Source: Streptomyces kanamyceticus (lineage in GTDB: Bacteria; Actinomycetota; Actinomycetes; Streptomycetales; Streptomycetaceae). Taken from it: 64,000 nucleotides of DNA. Shown piece by piece: positions 50,976 through 59,071 of this stretch. A program made the position numbers and the translations under genes. Within the stretch, counting starts at the first letter, position 1. Each line of letters opens with the position of its first letter. The notes beneath the pieces were generated by a model. That model did no database searches. It was not told the origin of the DNA and saw only the letters and a program-made list of their open reading frames with translations. The stretch is from contig NZ_CP023699.1 in assembly GCF_008704495.1 (NCBI RefSeq), positions 2,604,001 through 2,668,000 on the forward strand, given 5' to 3'.

Positions 50976-52910
50976 GTGACCTTGTTGACGCGCCCTCAGG
51001 ATTCCGTCACCCGGGCCCCTGCCACCGCCGCGGACGACCTGACCCGCCTGCTCTTCGAGGGCGCCCACCGGTCCACCGTCCACGAACCCTGGCAACGACT
51101 CATATCGAGACAGGAGTTCCGCCACCGCGCCGACCTCACGCCCGCCGAGCGGACCGCCCTGTCCTACGGCAGGCTGCGGCTCCTCGACGACGCGGTCGAC
51201 TCCGCGGCGGAGCTGGCCCGCGATCCCCGGCGCCTCGCGGCCATGCACGAGTGGACCGGTGTCGTGGACGGCGGGCTCGGCACCCTCGCGGGCATCCACT
51301 ACAACCTGTTCCTCGGCAGCCTCATCGACCACGACCCCGGCCCGGGTGCGGGCGCGGGCGCGGGCGCGGGCCGAGACCTCTCCGACTTCACCTCGATGCG
51401 TCGCACAGGAACGTTCCTCTGCACCGAGCTGGCCCACGGCAACGACGTGGCCGCCCTGCGGACCACCGCCGAACTCGACCCCGCGACCGGCGGTTTCATC
51501 CTGCACACCCCCACCCCGGGGGCCCGGAAGTTCATGCCCAACACCAGCGCCACCGGCGGCCCCAAGAGCGCCGTGGTGGCGGCGCGGCTCCTGGTGGACG
51601 GCGAGGACCAGGGCGTCTTCCTCTTCCTGACCCCGCTGAGCGACGAGACGGGGCCGCTGCCCGGCGTCCGGGTCCGCAGGCTGCCCGAACGCACGGGCAG
51701 TCCCGTCGACCACTGCCTGACCTCCTTCGACCGGGTCAGGCTGCCGCGCGAGGCCCTGCTCGAAGGGGCGCACGGCCGACTCGGCGCCGACGGCACGGTC
51801 ACCGGCGCCCTCGGCAACCCCCGCAAGCGGTTCCTGCACTCCATCAGCCGCGTCACGGTCGGCAAACTCTGCATGAGCGGCGCCGCCGTCGGCGTCACCC
51901 GCGCCGCGCTCGCCATCGCCGTACGGTACGCGGAACAGCGCCACATCAGCGGCCCGAAGGCGGGCGAGCGGGTCCCCCTCAACGCCCACCGCAGCCACCA
52001 CGGCAGGCTCGCCGAGGCACTCGCCACGTCGTACGCGATGACCTTCCTGCACCGGGAGGTGACCGCCGCGTGGGCCGGGCACACCGAGGAGGACCGGGCG
52101 TCGGCCGAGCGCCTGGTGGCCGTCGCCAAGGGCTGGATCACCTGGCAGGCGCGGGACATCACGATCGAGTGCCGGGAGCGGTGCGGCGCCCAGGGACTCT
52201 TCCCCGTCAACGGCCTCGCCGACTTCCCGCTCAACCTGGAGGGCGCGATCACCGCCGAGGGCGACAACCTCGTCATCTGGGTGAAGGCGGCGGCCGAAAT
52301 GGTCTTCCACCACCAGTCCGAGCCGGTCGCGCCATCCGAAGTCCCGCTCCTGGAACAGGAGTTGACGGACCTCACCTTCCTGCGCGGACTGCTCGCGCGG
52401 ACCGAGGCGCTGTGGCAGGACAGGACCCGCACCGCGCTGCGCCGGGCCCCCGCGGGCGACCCGGTGGGCCGCTGGAACGCCGCGTCCTCGTCCGCCCTGC
52501 AGATGGTCGCGGCGCACGCGGGGCTGCGGGCGACCGACGCGTTCCTCCGGGCGATCGCGGACGCCGAATCACCCGAGGCGCGCACGCTGCTCACGTCCCT
52601 GTGCCGCTTGTTCCTCCTCAAGCGGCTCGGCGAACACACCGGCGACCTGCTCGCCGACGGCCATCTCGCCGCGCACCACGTCCGCGCGCTGCCCCTCGCG
52701 GTCGACGAGACGACCGCCGCGCTGGCCCCCCACCTGCCGACCCTCGTCGAGGCGTTCGACCTGCCCGCGGAGTACCTCGCGGCCATCCCGATCGCCAACG
52801 GCGAGTACGTCGAACACACCGTCCCCGACGCCCCGTGGCCCTCCCCCGCTCCCCTGCGCCCGAGCCATTCGGTACCGCGGCCGCGGAGGCCGCACACGGT
52901 GAACTTCTGA
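50976..52910 (+). CDS. aco: Acyl-CoA oxidase (Aco-like, avenolide biosynthesis)
   Basis: A 644-residue acyl-CoA oxidase. It has the FAD-binding fold of the acyl-CoA oxidase family: GTFLCTELAHGNDVAALRTTAEL near residue 145, HTPTPGARKFMPNTSATGGPK near 180, VTVGKLCMSGAAVGVTRAALA near 295, and CRERCGAQGLFPVNG with AEGDNLVIW near 420-440. A GAGAGAGAG run (from a 6-bp repeat) lies near residue 130. The GTG at 50976 follows GGAGAG; the frame continues to a GTG at 50964. Divergent from the AvaR1-like receptor, with a P450 beyond, it matches the avenolide locus, where Aco makes the unsaturated acyl precursor. Confidence 0.9.
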   Translation: MTLLTRPQDSVTRAPATAADDLTRLLFEGAHRSTVHEPWQRLISRQEFRHRADLTPAERTALSYGRLRLLDDAVDSAAELARDPRRLAAMHEWTGVVDGGLGTLAGIHYNLFLGSLIDHDPGPGAGAGAGAGRDLSDFTSMRRTGTFLCTELAHGNDVAALRTTAELDPATGGFILHTPTPGARKFMPNTSATGGPKSAVVAARLLVDGEDQGVFLFLTPLSDETGPLPGVRVRRLPERTGSPVDHCLTSFDRVRLPREALLEGAHGRLGADGTVTGALGNPRKRFLHSISRVTVGKLCMSGAAVGVTRAALAIAVRYAEQRHISGPKAGERVPLNAHRSHHGRLAEALATSYAMTFLHREVTAAWAGHTEEDRASAERLVAVAKGWITWQARDITIECRERCGAQGLFPVNGLADFPLNLEGAITAEGDNLVIWVKAAAEMVFHHQSEPVAPSEVPLLEQELTDLTFLRGLLARTEALWQDRTRTALRRAPAGDPVGRWNAASSSALQMVAAHAGLRATDAFLRAIADAESPEARTLLTSLCRLFLLKRLGEHTGDLLADGHLAAHHVRALPLAVDETTAALAPHLPTLVEAFDLPAEYLAAIPIANGEYVEHTVPDAPWPSPAPLRPSHSVPRPRRPHTVNF

Positions 52911-52923
52911 GGCGGCCCGGGCG

Positions 52924-53499
52924 TCAGCTCCAGGTGCCGTAGACGCCGGTCATGGCGAGGATCGTAAGGACGGGCATCGGGACGAAGAGGAGGTCGGCCC
53001 AGGTCCAATCGGGAGCGCGGAGAACGGCGGGGACCTCACCGGGACGCCCCGGCCTGGCCGGTTTCGCCCGGCGCATCTGCCCGGCCGCGGCGGCAGCCTG
53101 CCCACGGTCGAGCAGCGACCGCGAGAAGCCGAACACCGGGATCTCGTCCCCCCGCACGGTGGTGACGGTCATGCCGTCCTCGGCGTCGATGCGGCGAATG
53201 GCGGCGCCGGGAATCCAGTGTCGACCCCAGAAGCCGATGACCTGCAATCCGTCCGCGTACACGTCGACCCGGGGCCGGACGACCGCGCGCCACATGAACC
53301 GCATGAGCGCGAGCAGGAAGGTCCCCAGGAGAGCCATCTCCCCGGGATCGTTCCTCTCCCACCCCACGACCACGGCCCAGGAACCGAACGCCCCGACGGC
53401 GAGGAGGACAAGCACCTCCGGCGACGTCACGGGGAACGGCCACGTCGACCTGCTGGCCCGCAAGCGGTCCAGCGGCGAGCTCTTCCCGTACCAGGGCAC
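52924..53499 (-). CDS. Membrane protein with PH-like domain
   Basis: A 191-residue protein with an N-terminal hydrophobic pair (LVLLAVGAFGSWAVVVGW and LLGTFLLALMRFMW), a PH-like segment VDVYADGLQVIGFWGRHWIPGAAI-type (residues about 85-130, FWGRHWIPGAAIRRIDAED), and a C-terminal membrane helix (ADLLFVPMPVLTILAM). GGAGGGG precedes the GTG at 53499; a longer frame to 53859 would run through the secreted-protein gene on the other strand. The role is unknown. Confidence 0.75.
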   Translation of the reverse strand: MPWYGKSSPLDRLRASRSTWPFPVTSPEVLVLLAVGAFGSWAVVVGWERNDPGEMALLGTFLLALMRFMWRAVVRPRVDVYADGLQVIGFWGRHWIPGAAIRRIDAEDGMTVTTVRGDEIPVFGFSRSLLDRGQAAAAAGQMRRAKPARPGRPGEVPAVLRAPDWTWADLLFVPMPVLTILAMTGVYGTWS

Positions 53500-53559
53500 C
53501 GGGCCCCTCCGCAGGATGACTCTGCGTAACAAGGGTCCGGCGCCTTCGTTGGGCACGCC

Positions 53560-53943
53560 ATGACCAACCTTCGCAAGATCGTCGCCGGTATCGGCGCGAC
53601 CACCGCCGCCCTCGGTCTCGTCTTCGCCGCGGGGCCGCCCGCCGCGGCCGACGGCAAGTGGTGCAACAACTCCGTCTGCATCGAGACGTACGACTCGGGC
53701 ACCTACCTCGGCCGGGTCGAGGTGTCCGTCATCAACACCAACCAGCCCCACCGGATCTCCGCGCGCGTGTGGACCACCGACGGGTGGAGCGCCAACACCA
53801 AGGTCGAGGACGTCGACGCCTTCCGGACCTACCGCGACCAGGCGTACCCCCAGCGCCACTTCCCCGCGGGCACCCGGCTCTGCGCCGAGGGCTTCCGCGG
53901 CGGCGACAGCGTCGGGCTGCCCTGTGTGACGATCACCGACTGA
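53560..53943 (+). CDS. Small secreted protein, unknown function
   Basis: A 127-residue protein with a clear signal peptide (KIVAGIGATTAALGLVFAAG, cleavage after AAA-D about residue 31). The mature part has four Cys (KWCNNSVC, RLCAEGF, GLPCVTI), likely two disulfides, and a YDSGTYLGRVEVSV stretch that suggests a small beta-rich fold. I do not recognise a named family. It is divergent from the PH-like membrane protein and convergent with the mycothiol-dependent enzyme gene. Confidence 0.75.
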   Translation: MTNLRKIVAGIGATTAALGLVFAAGPPAAADGKWCNNSVCIETYDSGTYLGRVEVSVINTNQPHRISARVWTTDGWSANTKVEDVDAFRTYRDQAYPQRHFPAGTRLCAEGFRGGDSVGLPCVTITD

Positions 53944-53985
53944 GGTCCGGGCGGGTCCTCAAGACAGCGCTCGACAACTCCCCTT

Positions 53986-54753
53986 TCAGAAACGGGAGTT
54001 GTCGAACCAACGCGCGAGCAGCGCCTCGTCCCCCGCCACCTCGAACGCGGCCGCGGCACGGTCGGTCCTGCCGTACAGGAGCAGCAGCAGCTCCGCGGCG
54101 GGGCCGCCGACCGTGGCCGTCGGCGTGACATCGGCGCGCACGTCGTCCCGTACGGCCCGGAAGCCGTCTGGGGCGAGGCGGACCAGCCAGTCGCCCGGCG
54201 CGTCCGTGCGGTGGAAGCGGATCGTCTCGCCGGTGCCCCGCAGCCGGGCCACTCCGGGCGCGAAGGGCGTGGCGAAGGGCAGGTTGACCAGGAACTCGTC
54301 CACGCCGTCGGCCGCGAGAGCGGGATCGATCGTGGACGGCAGCCCGAGCGCGGCCTCCGCGTCGACGCGGTGCACCAGCGTCTCGAACAGCATGCGCCGC
54401 ACCCAGAACCTGGCGTGCCCGTCCGCACCCCACGTCCACATCGGGGCGTCCGGGTCCATCGCCCCGAAGACGTCCGCCGCCTCGGCAGCGCCCTCCAGGA
54501 GCCAGTCGGGCCAGCCGTCGTCGCTCGCCGGAAGGCGCAGGTCCACATCGCGGGAGCGCGGCGGTTCCTGGACGGACTGGCGCAGCAGCACGGCGAACCA
54601 GCGCTGCACGCTTCCGGCGTGCCTGACCAGGTCGAGCAGCGTCCAGCCGGGGCAGCCGGGTACGGGTGTCGCCAAGTCCGCGCCCTTGATGGCCTCGGCG
54701 AACTTGGCACTCTCCTCCGCGATCGCGGTCCGGTGCGCGTCGGGGGACATCAT
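53986..54753 (-). CDS. Maleylpyruvate isomerase-family mycothiol-dependent protein
   Basis: A 255-residue protein of the DinB/YfiT-like maleylpyruvate isomerase family, actinomycete enzymes that often use mycothiol and bind a metal through three His. The N-terminal domain contains [25 protein letters not shown] near residue 30-50 and [16 protein letters not shown] near 140, the expected His positions. The C-terminal domain contains [14 protein letters not shown]. It overlaps the stop of the upstream marR/ohrR gene by ATGA and is thus in the same transcript, which suits a thiol-stress context. The substrate is unknown. Confidence 0.85.
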   Translation of the reverse strand: MMSPDAHRTAIAEESAKFAEAIKGADLATPVPGCPGWTLLDLVRHAGSVQRWFAVLLRQSVQEPPRSRDVDLRLPASDDGWPDWLLEGAAEAADVFGAMDPDAPMWTWGADGHARFWVRRMLFETLVHRVDAEAALGLPSTIDPALAADGVDEFLVNLPFATPFAPGVARLRGTGETIRFHRTDAPGDWLVRLAPDGFRAVRDDVRADVTPTATVGGPAAELLLLLYGRTDRAAAAFEVAGDEALLARWFDNSRF

Positions 54754-55310
54754 TCGGCCACCCCGCAGGCGCTCGCCGAGGCGTCGAGGTCCGACTGCGC
54801 CCCGTCCAGCGCCTCCGTCAGGGCGATGAGCCGGGCGCGCAGGTCCCTGACCTCGTCGAGGTCCAGGCCCGTGGCGCCCGCGATCGCGCGGTACACGCCG
54901 ACGGCCCGATCGCGCAGCGCGGCACCCTCGCCGGTCGGGCGGACGGTGACGGAACGCTCGTCGTCGGCGCTGCGCCGACGCTCCACGTACCCCGTCGCCT
55001 CCAGCCGCTTGAGCAGCGGCGACAGCGTGCCGGAGTCAAGGCGCAGGCGTTCCCCGATCCGCTTGACGGGCAGCTCGCCGTCTTCCCAGAGCACGAGCAT
55101 CACCAGGTACTGGGGGTAGGTCAGGCCGAGGTCCTTCAGCGCCGTCCGGTAGACGCCGTTGAACGCGCGCGTCGCGGCGTGCAGGGAGAAGCAGATCTGG
55201 TGGTCGAGACGGAGGAAGTCCTCGTCTCGTACGTCTCGTACGTCTTGCACGTCTCGTGCATCCCGTACGTCTCGTACGTCTCGCGCTTCGTGCACGTCGC
55301 CGTTTGCCAT
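54750..55310 (-). CDS. ohrR: MarR-family organic-peroxide sensor OhrR with repeat-expanded N-terminus
   Basis: A 186-residue MarR regulator. It senses organic hydroperoxides by a Cys near the N-terminus: [12 protein letters not shown] has the conserved sensor Cys. The winged helix is [46 protein letters not shown] (residues about 60-100), and the wing is [11 protein letters not shown]. The first 30 residues are a repeat of [12 protein letters not shown] from a 9-bp DNA array (about 55222-55290), making it longer than usual OhrR (about 150). It is divergent from ohr with a perfect 22-bp palindrome between them. Confidence 0.9.
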   Translation of the reverse strand: MANGDVHEARDVRDVRDARDVQDVRDVRDEDFLRLDHQICFSLHAATRAFNGVYRTALKDLGLTYPQYLVMLVLWEDGELPVKRIGERLRLDSGTLSPLLKRLEATGYVERRRSADDERSVTVRPTGEGAALRDRAVGVYRAIAGATGLDLDEVRDLRARLIALTEALDGAQSDLDASASACGVAE

Positions 55311-55331
55311 GTCAGCAGAGTACCGCGCGTC

Positions 55332-55353
55332 ATTCAGTTGTGCACAACTGAAT
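55332..55353. promoter_or_regulatory. Palindromic operator between ohrR and ohr
   Basis: A perfect 22-bp palindrome with half-site ATTCAGTTGTG followed by its complement lies 22 bp upstream of the ohrR ATG and about 73 bp before the ohr ATG. It is a likely OhrR binding site controlling both genes. Confidence 0.8.
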
Positions 55354-55425
55354 TGCGTGCTCTACTTCTCCGCAGGGCGACACAGCCCGTGTGACCGGAT
55401 GAGACGAAGAGAAAAGGTGGACCCC

Positions 55426-55839
<414 letters not shown>

Positions 55840-55862
55840 CCGGGACGCCGTAGGGTCGCCGC

Positions 55863-56288
55863 ATGCCGTCGTACAGCATTGGCCGGGCAGCGCGACTGCT
55901 CGGCGTGAGTCCCGAGACCGTGCGCCGCTGGGCCGACGGCGGTCAGTTGCGGATGGAGCGGTCCTCGGACGGGACAGGGGCCGGGGCCGGTAACCGGGTG
56001 GTCGACGGGGTGAGCCTGGCCGCGTTCGCCAAGGAGCGGGCCGAGGGGCTGCATCCGGTGCCCGGCGACGTGCGGACCTCGGTGCGCAACGCGCTCGCCG
56101 GGATCGTCACCGCGGTCACCGTCGACGACGTCCTCGCGCAGGTGGAGGTCCAGTCGGGCCCGCATCGCGTGGTGTCGGTGGTCAGTCGGGAAGCGGTGGA
56201 GGAGCTGGGCATCGAGGTCGGCGTCACCGTGACGGCGCGGGTGAAGTCGACCAACGTGCACATCGACCGGCCGGAGACCGCGGGTTGA
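55863..56288 (+). CDS. HTH plus molybdate-binding (MOP/TOBE) domain regulator
   Basis: A 141-residue protein. The N-terminal 50 residues are a MerR/excisionase-type HTH (SIGRAARLLGVSPETVRRWADGGQL). The C-terminal 70 residues are a single MOP/TOBE domain (SVRNALAGIVTAVTVDDVLAQVEVQ, then RVVSVVSREAVEELGI and VTARVKSTNVHI), which binds molybdate or molybdopterin. The layout is that of small molybdate-responsive regulators (ModE-like). It abuts the PucR gene end to end (stop codons at 56288 and 56289) in the xanthine dehydrogenase neighbourhood, which requires molybdenum. Confidence 0.87.
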   Translation: MPSYSIGRAARLLGVSPETVRRWADGGQLRMERSSDGTGAGAGNRVVDGVSLAAFAKERAEGLHPVPGDVRTSVRNALAGIVTAVTVDDVLAQVEVQSGPHRVVSVVSREAVEELGIEVGVTVTARVKSTNVHIDRPETAG

Positions 56289-57947
56289 TCAGCGGCACCG
56301 CAGGGCGGCATACAGATCGAGCTTGTGGTCGAGGCGGGACAGGTCGCGCCCGGTGAGGGTCTCGATGCGCTGGATCCGGTAGTGCACGGTGTTCACGTGC
56401 AGGTGCAGCGCTTCCGCGGTGCGGGCCCAGGAGCCGTTGTGCGCGAGATAGGTCTCCAGGGTGTGCAGCAGCGTGCGCTGGGACTGGTCGGTGTCGTCCG
56501 TCAGCGTGCCGAGGGTCCGCGCGAGGAACGCCGAGCGCACGTCGTCAGGGACCCCGGCGAGCAGCGCGGGAAGCGTGGTCATGTCCCGCGTGTGCGTGAG
56601 CTCGCCGCGCCGGGGTGCCGCCGAGCGGGCGGCGGCCAGGGCGTAGCGGGCCTGGGTCAGACTGCGCCGCAGCCGCTCGGGCGTCCGCGCCGTGTCACCG
56701 ATCCCGCCGTGCACGGGCGCGTGCGGCGTACAGGCGGTCAACAGGGGCCAGATGCCTTCCAGTTGGACACCGTCCTGTTGACCGTCGTCCAGCTGGACGC
56801 CCTCCCGTTGACGGCCGCCCAGCTGACCGCCCTCCCGTTGACTGCCGTCCGCCGGATCGTCACCGAGTCCCGCCACATGCACCACCGCCGCGACCGTTCC
56901 GTCCGGCAGCGCGCCGACGGCGAAGGCCGGGCCTCCCGGCAGATGCCGCAGCGCCTCGGTCAGCGCGCCGAGCGCCGCCGTGGGCTGCACGGTCTGCCTG
57001 CCCGCGCCGCCCGCGGCGGCGCCACCCACGTCGGCGGCGACCACTTGGTACGGCCCCTCCTCGGGCAGCGCGCAGGCGCGCAGCGCGGCCCGCAGCGCCG
57101 GTCCCTCCGGCTCCCGCGCGGCCGCGTCCATGAGTACGAGGAGGGCGGCCGCCCGCTCCCTCGCCCCTGACTCCTCGCGGCTGCGCCGTTCCTGGTGCCG
57201 GGCGACGACGTCGGCTATCTCGTGCAGGAGGCGCGGCGGCGCCTCGTCGGGGTCGTGCAGATACAGGTGCCAGCTGTCGTACGCGGTCGCGTCGTACTCG
57301 GTCGCGTCGGTCTCGATGCGCAGGCTGATCCCCGAGGGGCGGGTCAGGCGGCGGACGGCCTCGGCGGGGGCGAGCGGCGGGGCGGTCGGGGTGCGCGCGA
57401 CGGTGCGGCCCGTCGCGGTCAGCAGGTGGCAGGCCGGTGTGCCGAGATGGGCGAGCGCCCGGTCGAGCAGCGTCGCGGCGTCCGCGCCCGATTCGAGGAG
57501 ACGGCTCAGCTCGATGCGTACGTTCTCGGGGAGCGCGTGGTGGCCCGAGGGGCGTCGGCTCAGATCGCCCCACTGCCGCAGGTAGACGGCGTCGATGATG
57601 GCGCGGAAGTTGGTGTGCGGGGGCACCGCGACCAGCGCGATGCCGTGCGTACGGCAGGCGTCGACCAGGGCATCCGGCACCGTGCCGTGGGTCTCCTCAC
57701 CGGCGAGCAGCGCGGCGGCCCCCGCGGCGGCGAGTGCGGCGACGAACCGGTCCGTCTTCTCCCGCCCCTGCTCCGGGCCCCACCAGACGAGTCCGCTGAG
57801 CACGACCTCACCGGCCCGCAGGAAGCGCGTCGGGTCCTCCAGATCGGTGGCGGTGACGCCGCTGATCTCCCGGGTGAGCAAGGCGCCGTCGCCCCAGAGC
57901 AGGTCGAGGTCGAGGGCGGTGTCGTGCAGGAGGTCTTCGACGTGCAT
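56289..57947 (-). CDS. PucR-family transcriptional regulator of purine catabolism
   Basis: A 552-residue PucR regulator. The N-terminal PucR domain starts LHDTALDLDLLWGDGALLTREISGV and continues with RFLRAGEVVLSGLVWWG. A GGDEF-like central region contains a Gln/Gly/Asp-rich insert (QLGGRQREGVQL, about residues 360-395) from a short DNA repeat. The C-terminal HTH is TLETYLAHNGSWARTAEALHLHVNTVHYRI. AAGGAG precedes the ATG. Divergent from the xanthine dehydrogenase genes (263 bp gap), which it most likely activates in response to purine supply. Confidence 0.93.
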   Translation of the reverse strand: MHVEDLLHDTALDLDLLWGDGALLTREISGVTATDLEDPTRFLRAGEVVLSGLVWWGPEQGREKTDRFVAALAAAGAAALLAGEETHGTVPDALVDACRTHGIALVAVPPHTNFRAIIDAVYLRQWGDLSRRPSGHHALPENVRIELSRLLESGADAATLLDRALAHLGTPACHLLTATGRTVARTPTAPPLAPAEAVRRLTRPSGISLRIETDATEYDATAYDSWHLYLHDPDEAPPRLLHEIADVVARHQERRSREESGARERAAALLVLMDAAAREPEGPALRAALRACALPEEGPYQVVAADVGGAAAGGAGRQTVQPTAALGALTEALRHLPGGPAFAVGALPDGTVAAVVHVAGLGDDPADGSQREGGQLGGRQREGVQLDDGQQDGVQLEGIWPLLTACTPHAPVHGGIGDTARTPERLRRSLTQARYALAAARSAAPRRGELTHTRDMTTLPALLAGVPDDVRSAFLARTLGTLTDDTDQSQRTLLHTLETYLAHNGSWARTAEALHLHVNTVHYRIQRIETLTGRDLSRLDHKLDLYAALRCR

Positions 57948-58210
57948 GGGTGGCTGCTCCTTGGTGCGGTCGCCGCGCTGCGGGCACGGCAGCTCACATT
58001 CACCAGGGGAAAGTGAGTCCCAGCATCGTAAGTGCTAGGTCAGATGGCCGGTATCCCTCTTGGATGATTCACCAGTCCGGGACCCGGCGGCACCGGTTTT
58101 TCCGTGCTCGGCACCAGTCGTGCCCGCCGCCCCCGCGTTGCTTCACTGGCGGCCTCACCCCGTGACGTCAGCCCGAAATCGGCTGCCCGGCGACTGGAGG
58201 CGGTCAAGCC

Positions 58211-59071
58211 ATGGATCTCACCACGGTCATGGAGGTGCGGGACGCGCGGCGCCGCACGTCCTGGCGGCCCGGCGACGGCTGGCTCGGCGGCGGCACGTAC
58301 CTCTTCTCCGAGCCGCAGCCGCACCTGCGACGCCTGATCGATCTCAGCCGGATGGGCTGGACCCCGCTGCGCCACCTCCCCGACGGCTCCCTGGAGATCG
58401 CGGCCACCTGCACCATCGCCCAACTGTCGCGCCACGCGCGGGACATGGACGTCACCGCGGCCCCGCTGTTCGAGCAGTGCTGCCGGGCCTTCCTCGCCTC
58501 GTTCAAGATCTGGAACATGGCCACGGTCGGCGGCAACCTCTGCAACGCGCTGCCCGCCGGGCCGATGATCTCGCTCACCGCGGCCCTGGACGGCAGTTGC
58601 CTGTTGCTCGCCCAGGACGGCTCGACGCGCCGGGTCCCGGTGACCGGCTTCGTGACGGGCGCGGGCCGAAAGGTGCTGCGCGAGGGCGAGTTGCTGCGCT
58701 CGGTCACGGTACCCGCGCGCTCCCTGGCCTGCCGCACGGCCTTCCGTCAGGTGTCCCTGTACGGCCTCGGCCGCTCGGGAGCCCTGGTCATCGGCGCCGT
58801 CGACCCGGACGACGGCTCCTTCGCGCTGACGGTGACGGCGGCGACCGTACGCCCGTTCCGCCTCTGGTTCCCGCTGCCGCCCACGGCCGCAGAGCTGCGG
58901 GCGGCCATCGCGCGCTCGGTGGCGGATGCCGACTGGTTCGACGACATCCACGGACTGCCCGCCTGGCGTCGGCACATGGCGTACCGGCTCGCCGAGGAGA
59001 TCCGCCGCGAACTCGAAGAAGCGCAGGAACCCGCGCAGGCCGAGGCACCCGGACAGGGGGACACCCGATGA
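58211..59071 (+). CDS. Xanthine dehydrogenase FAD-binding subunit
   Basis: A 286-residue FAD subunit of a molybdenum hydroxylase. The FAD-binding PCMH domain shows GDGWLGGGTYLFSEPQPHLR near residue 25, KIWNMATVGGNLCNALPAGPM near 95, and KVLREGELLRSVTVP near 155. CO_deh_flav_C-like sequence follows at the C-terminus (GRSGALVIGAVD). The ATG at 58211 follows GGAGG. It overlaps the fused large-subunit gene by ATGA, giving a two-gene enzyme. Confidence 0.92.
   Translation: MDLTTVMEVRDARRRTSWRPGDGWLGGGTYLFSEPQPHLRRLIDLSRMGWTPLRHLPDGSLEIAATCTIAQLSRHARDMDVTAAPLFEQCCRAFLASFKIWNMATVGGNLCNALPAGPMISLTAALDGSCLLLAQDGSTRRVPVTGFVTGAGRKVLREGELLRSVTVPARSLACRTAFRQVSLYGLGRSGALVIGAVDPDDGSFALTVTAATVRPFRLWFPLPPTAAELRAAIARSVADADWFDDIHGLPAWRRHMAYRLAEEIRRELEEAQEPAQAEAPGQGDTR

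Noticed and set aside
53500..53859. N-terminal extension of the PH-like membrane protein
   Set aside because: It would be entirely antisense to a secreted-protein gene with a clear signal peptide; a GTG with a good ribosome site exists at 53499.
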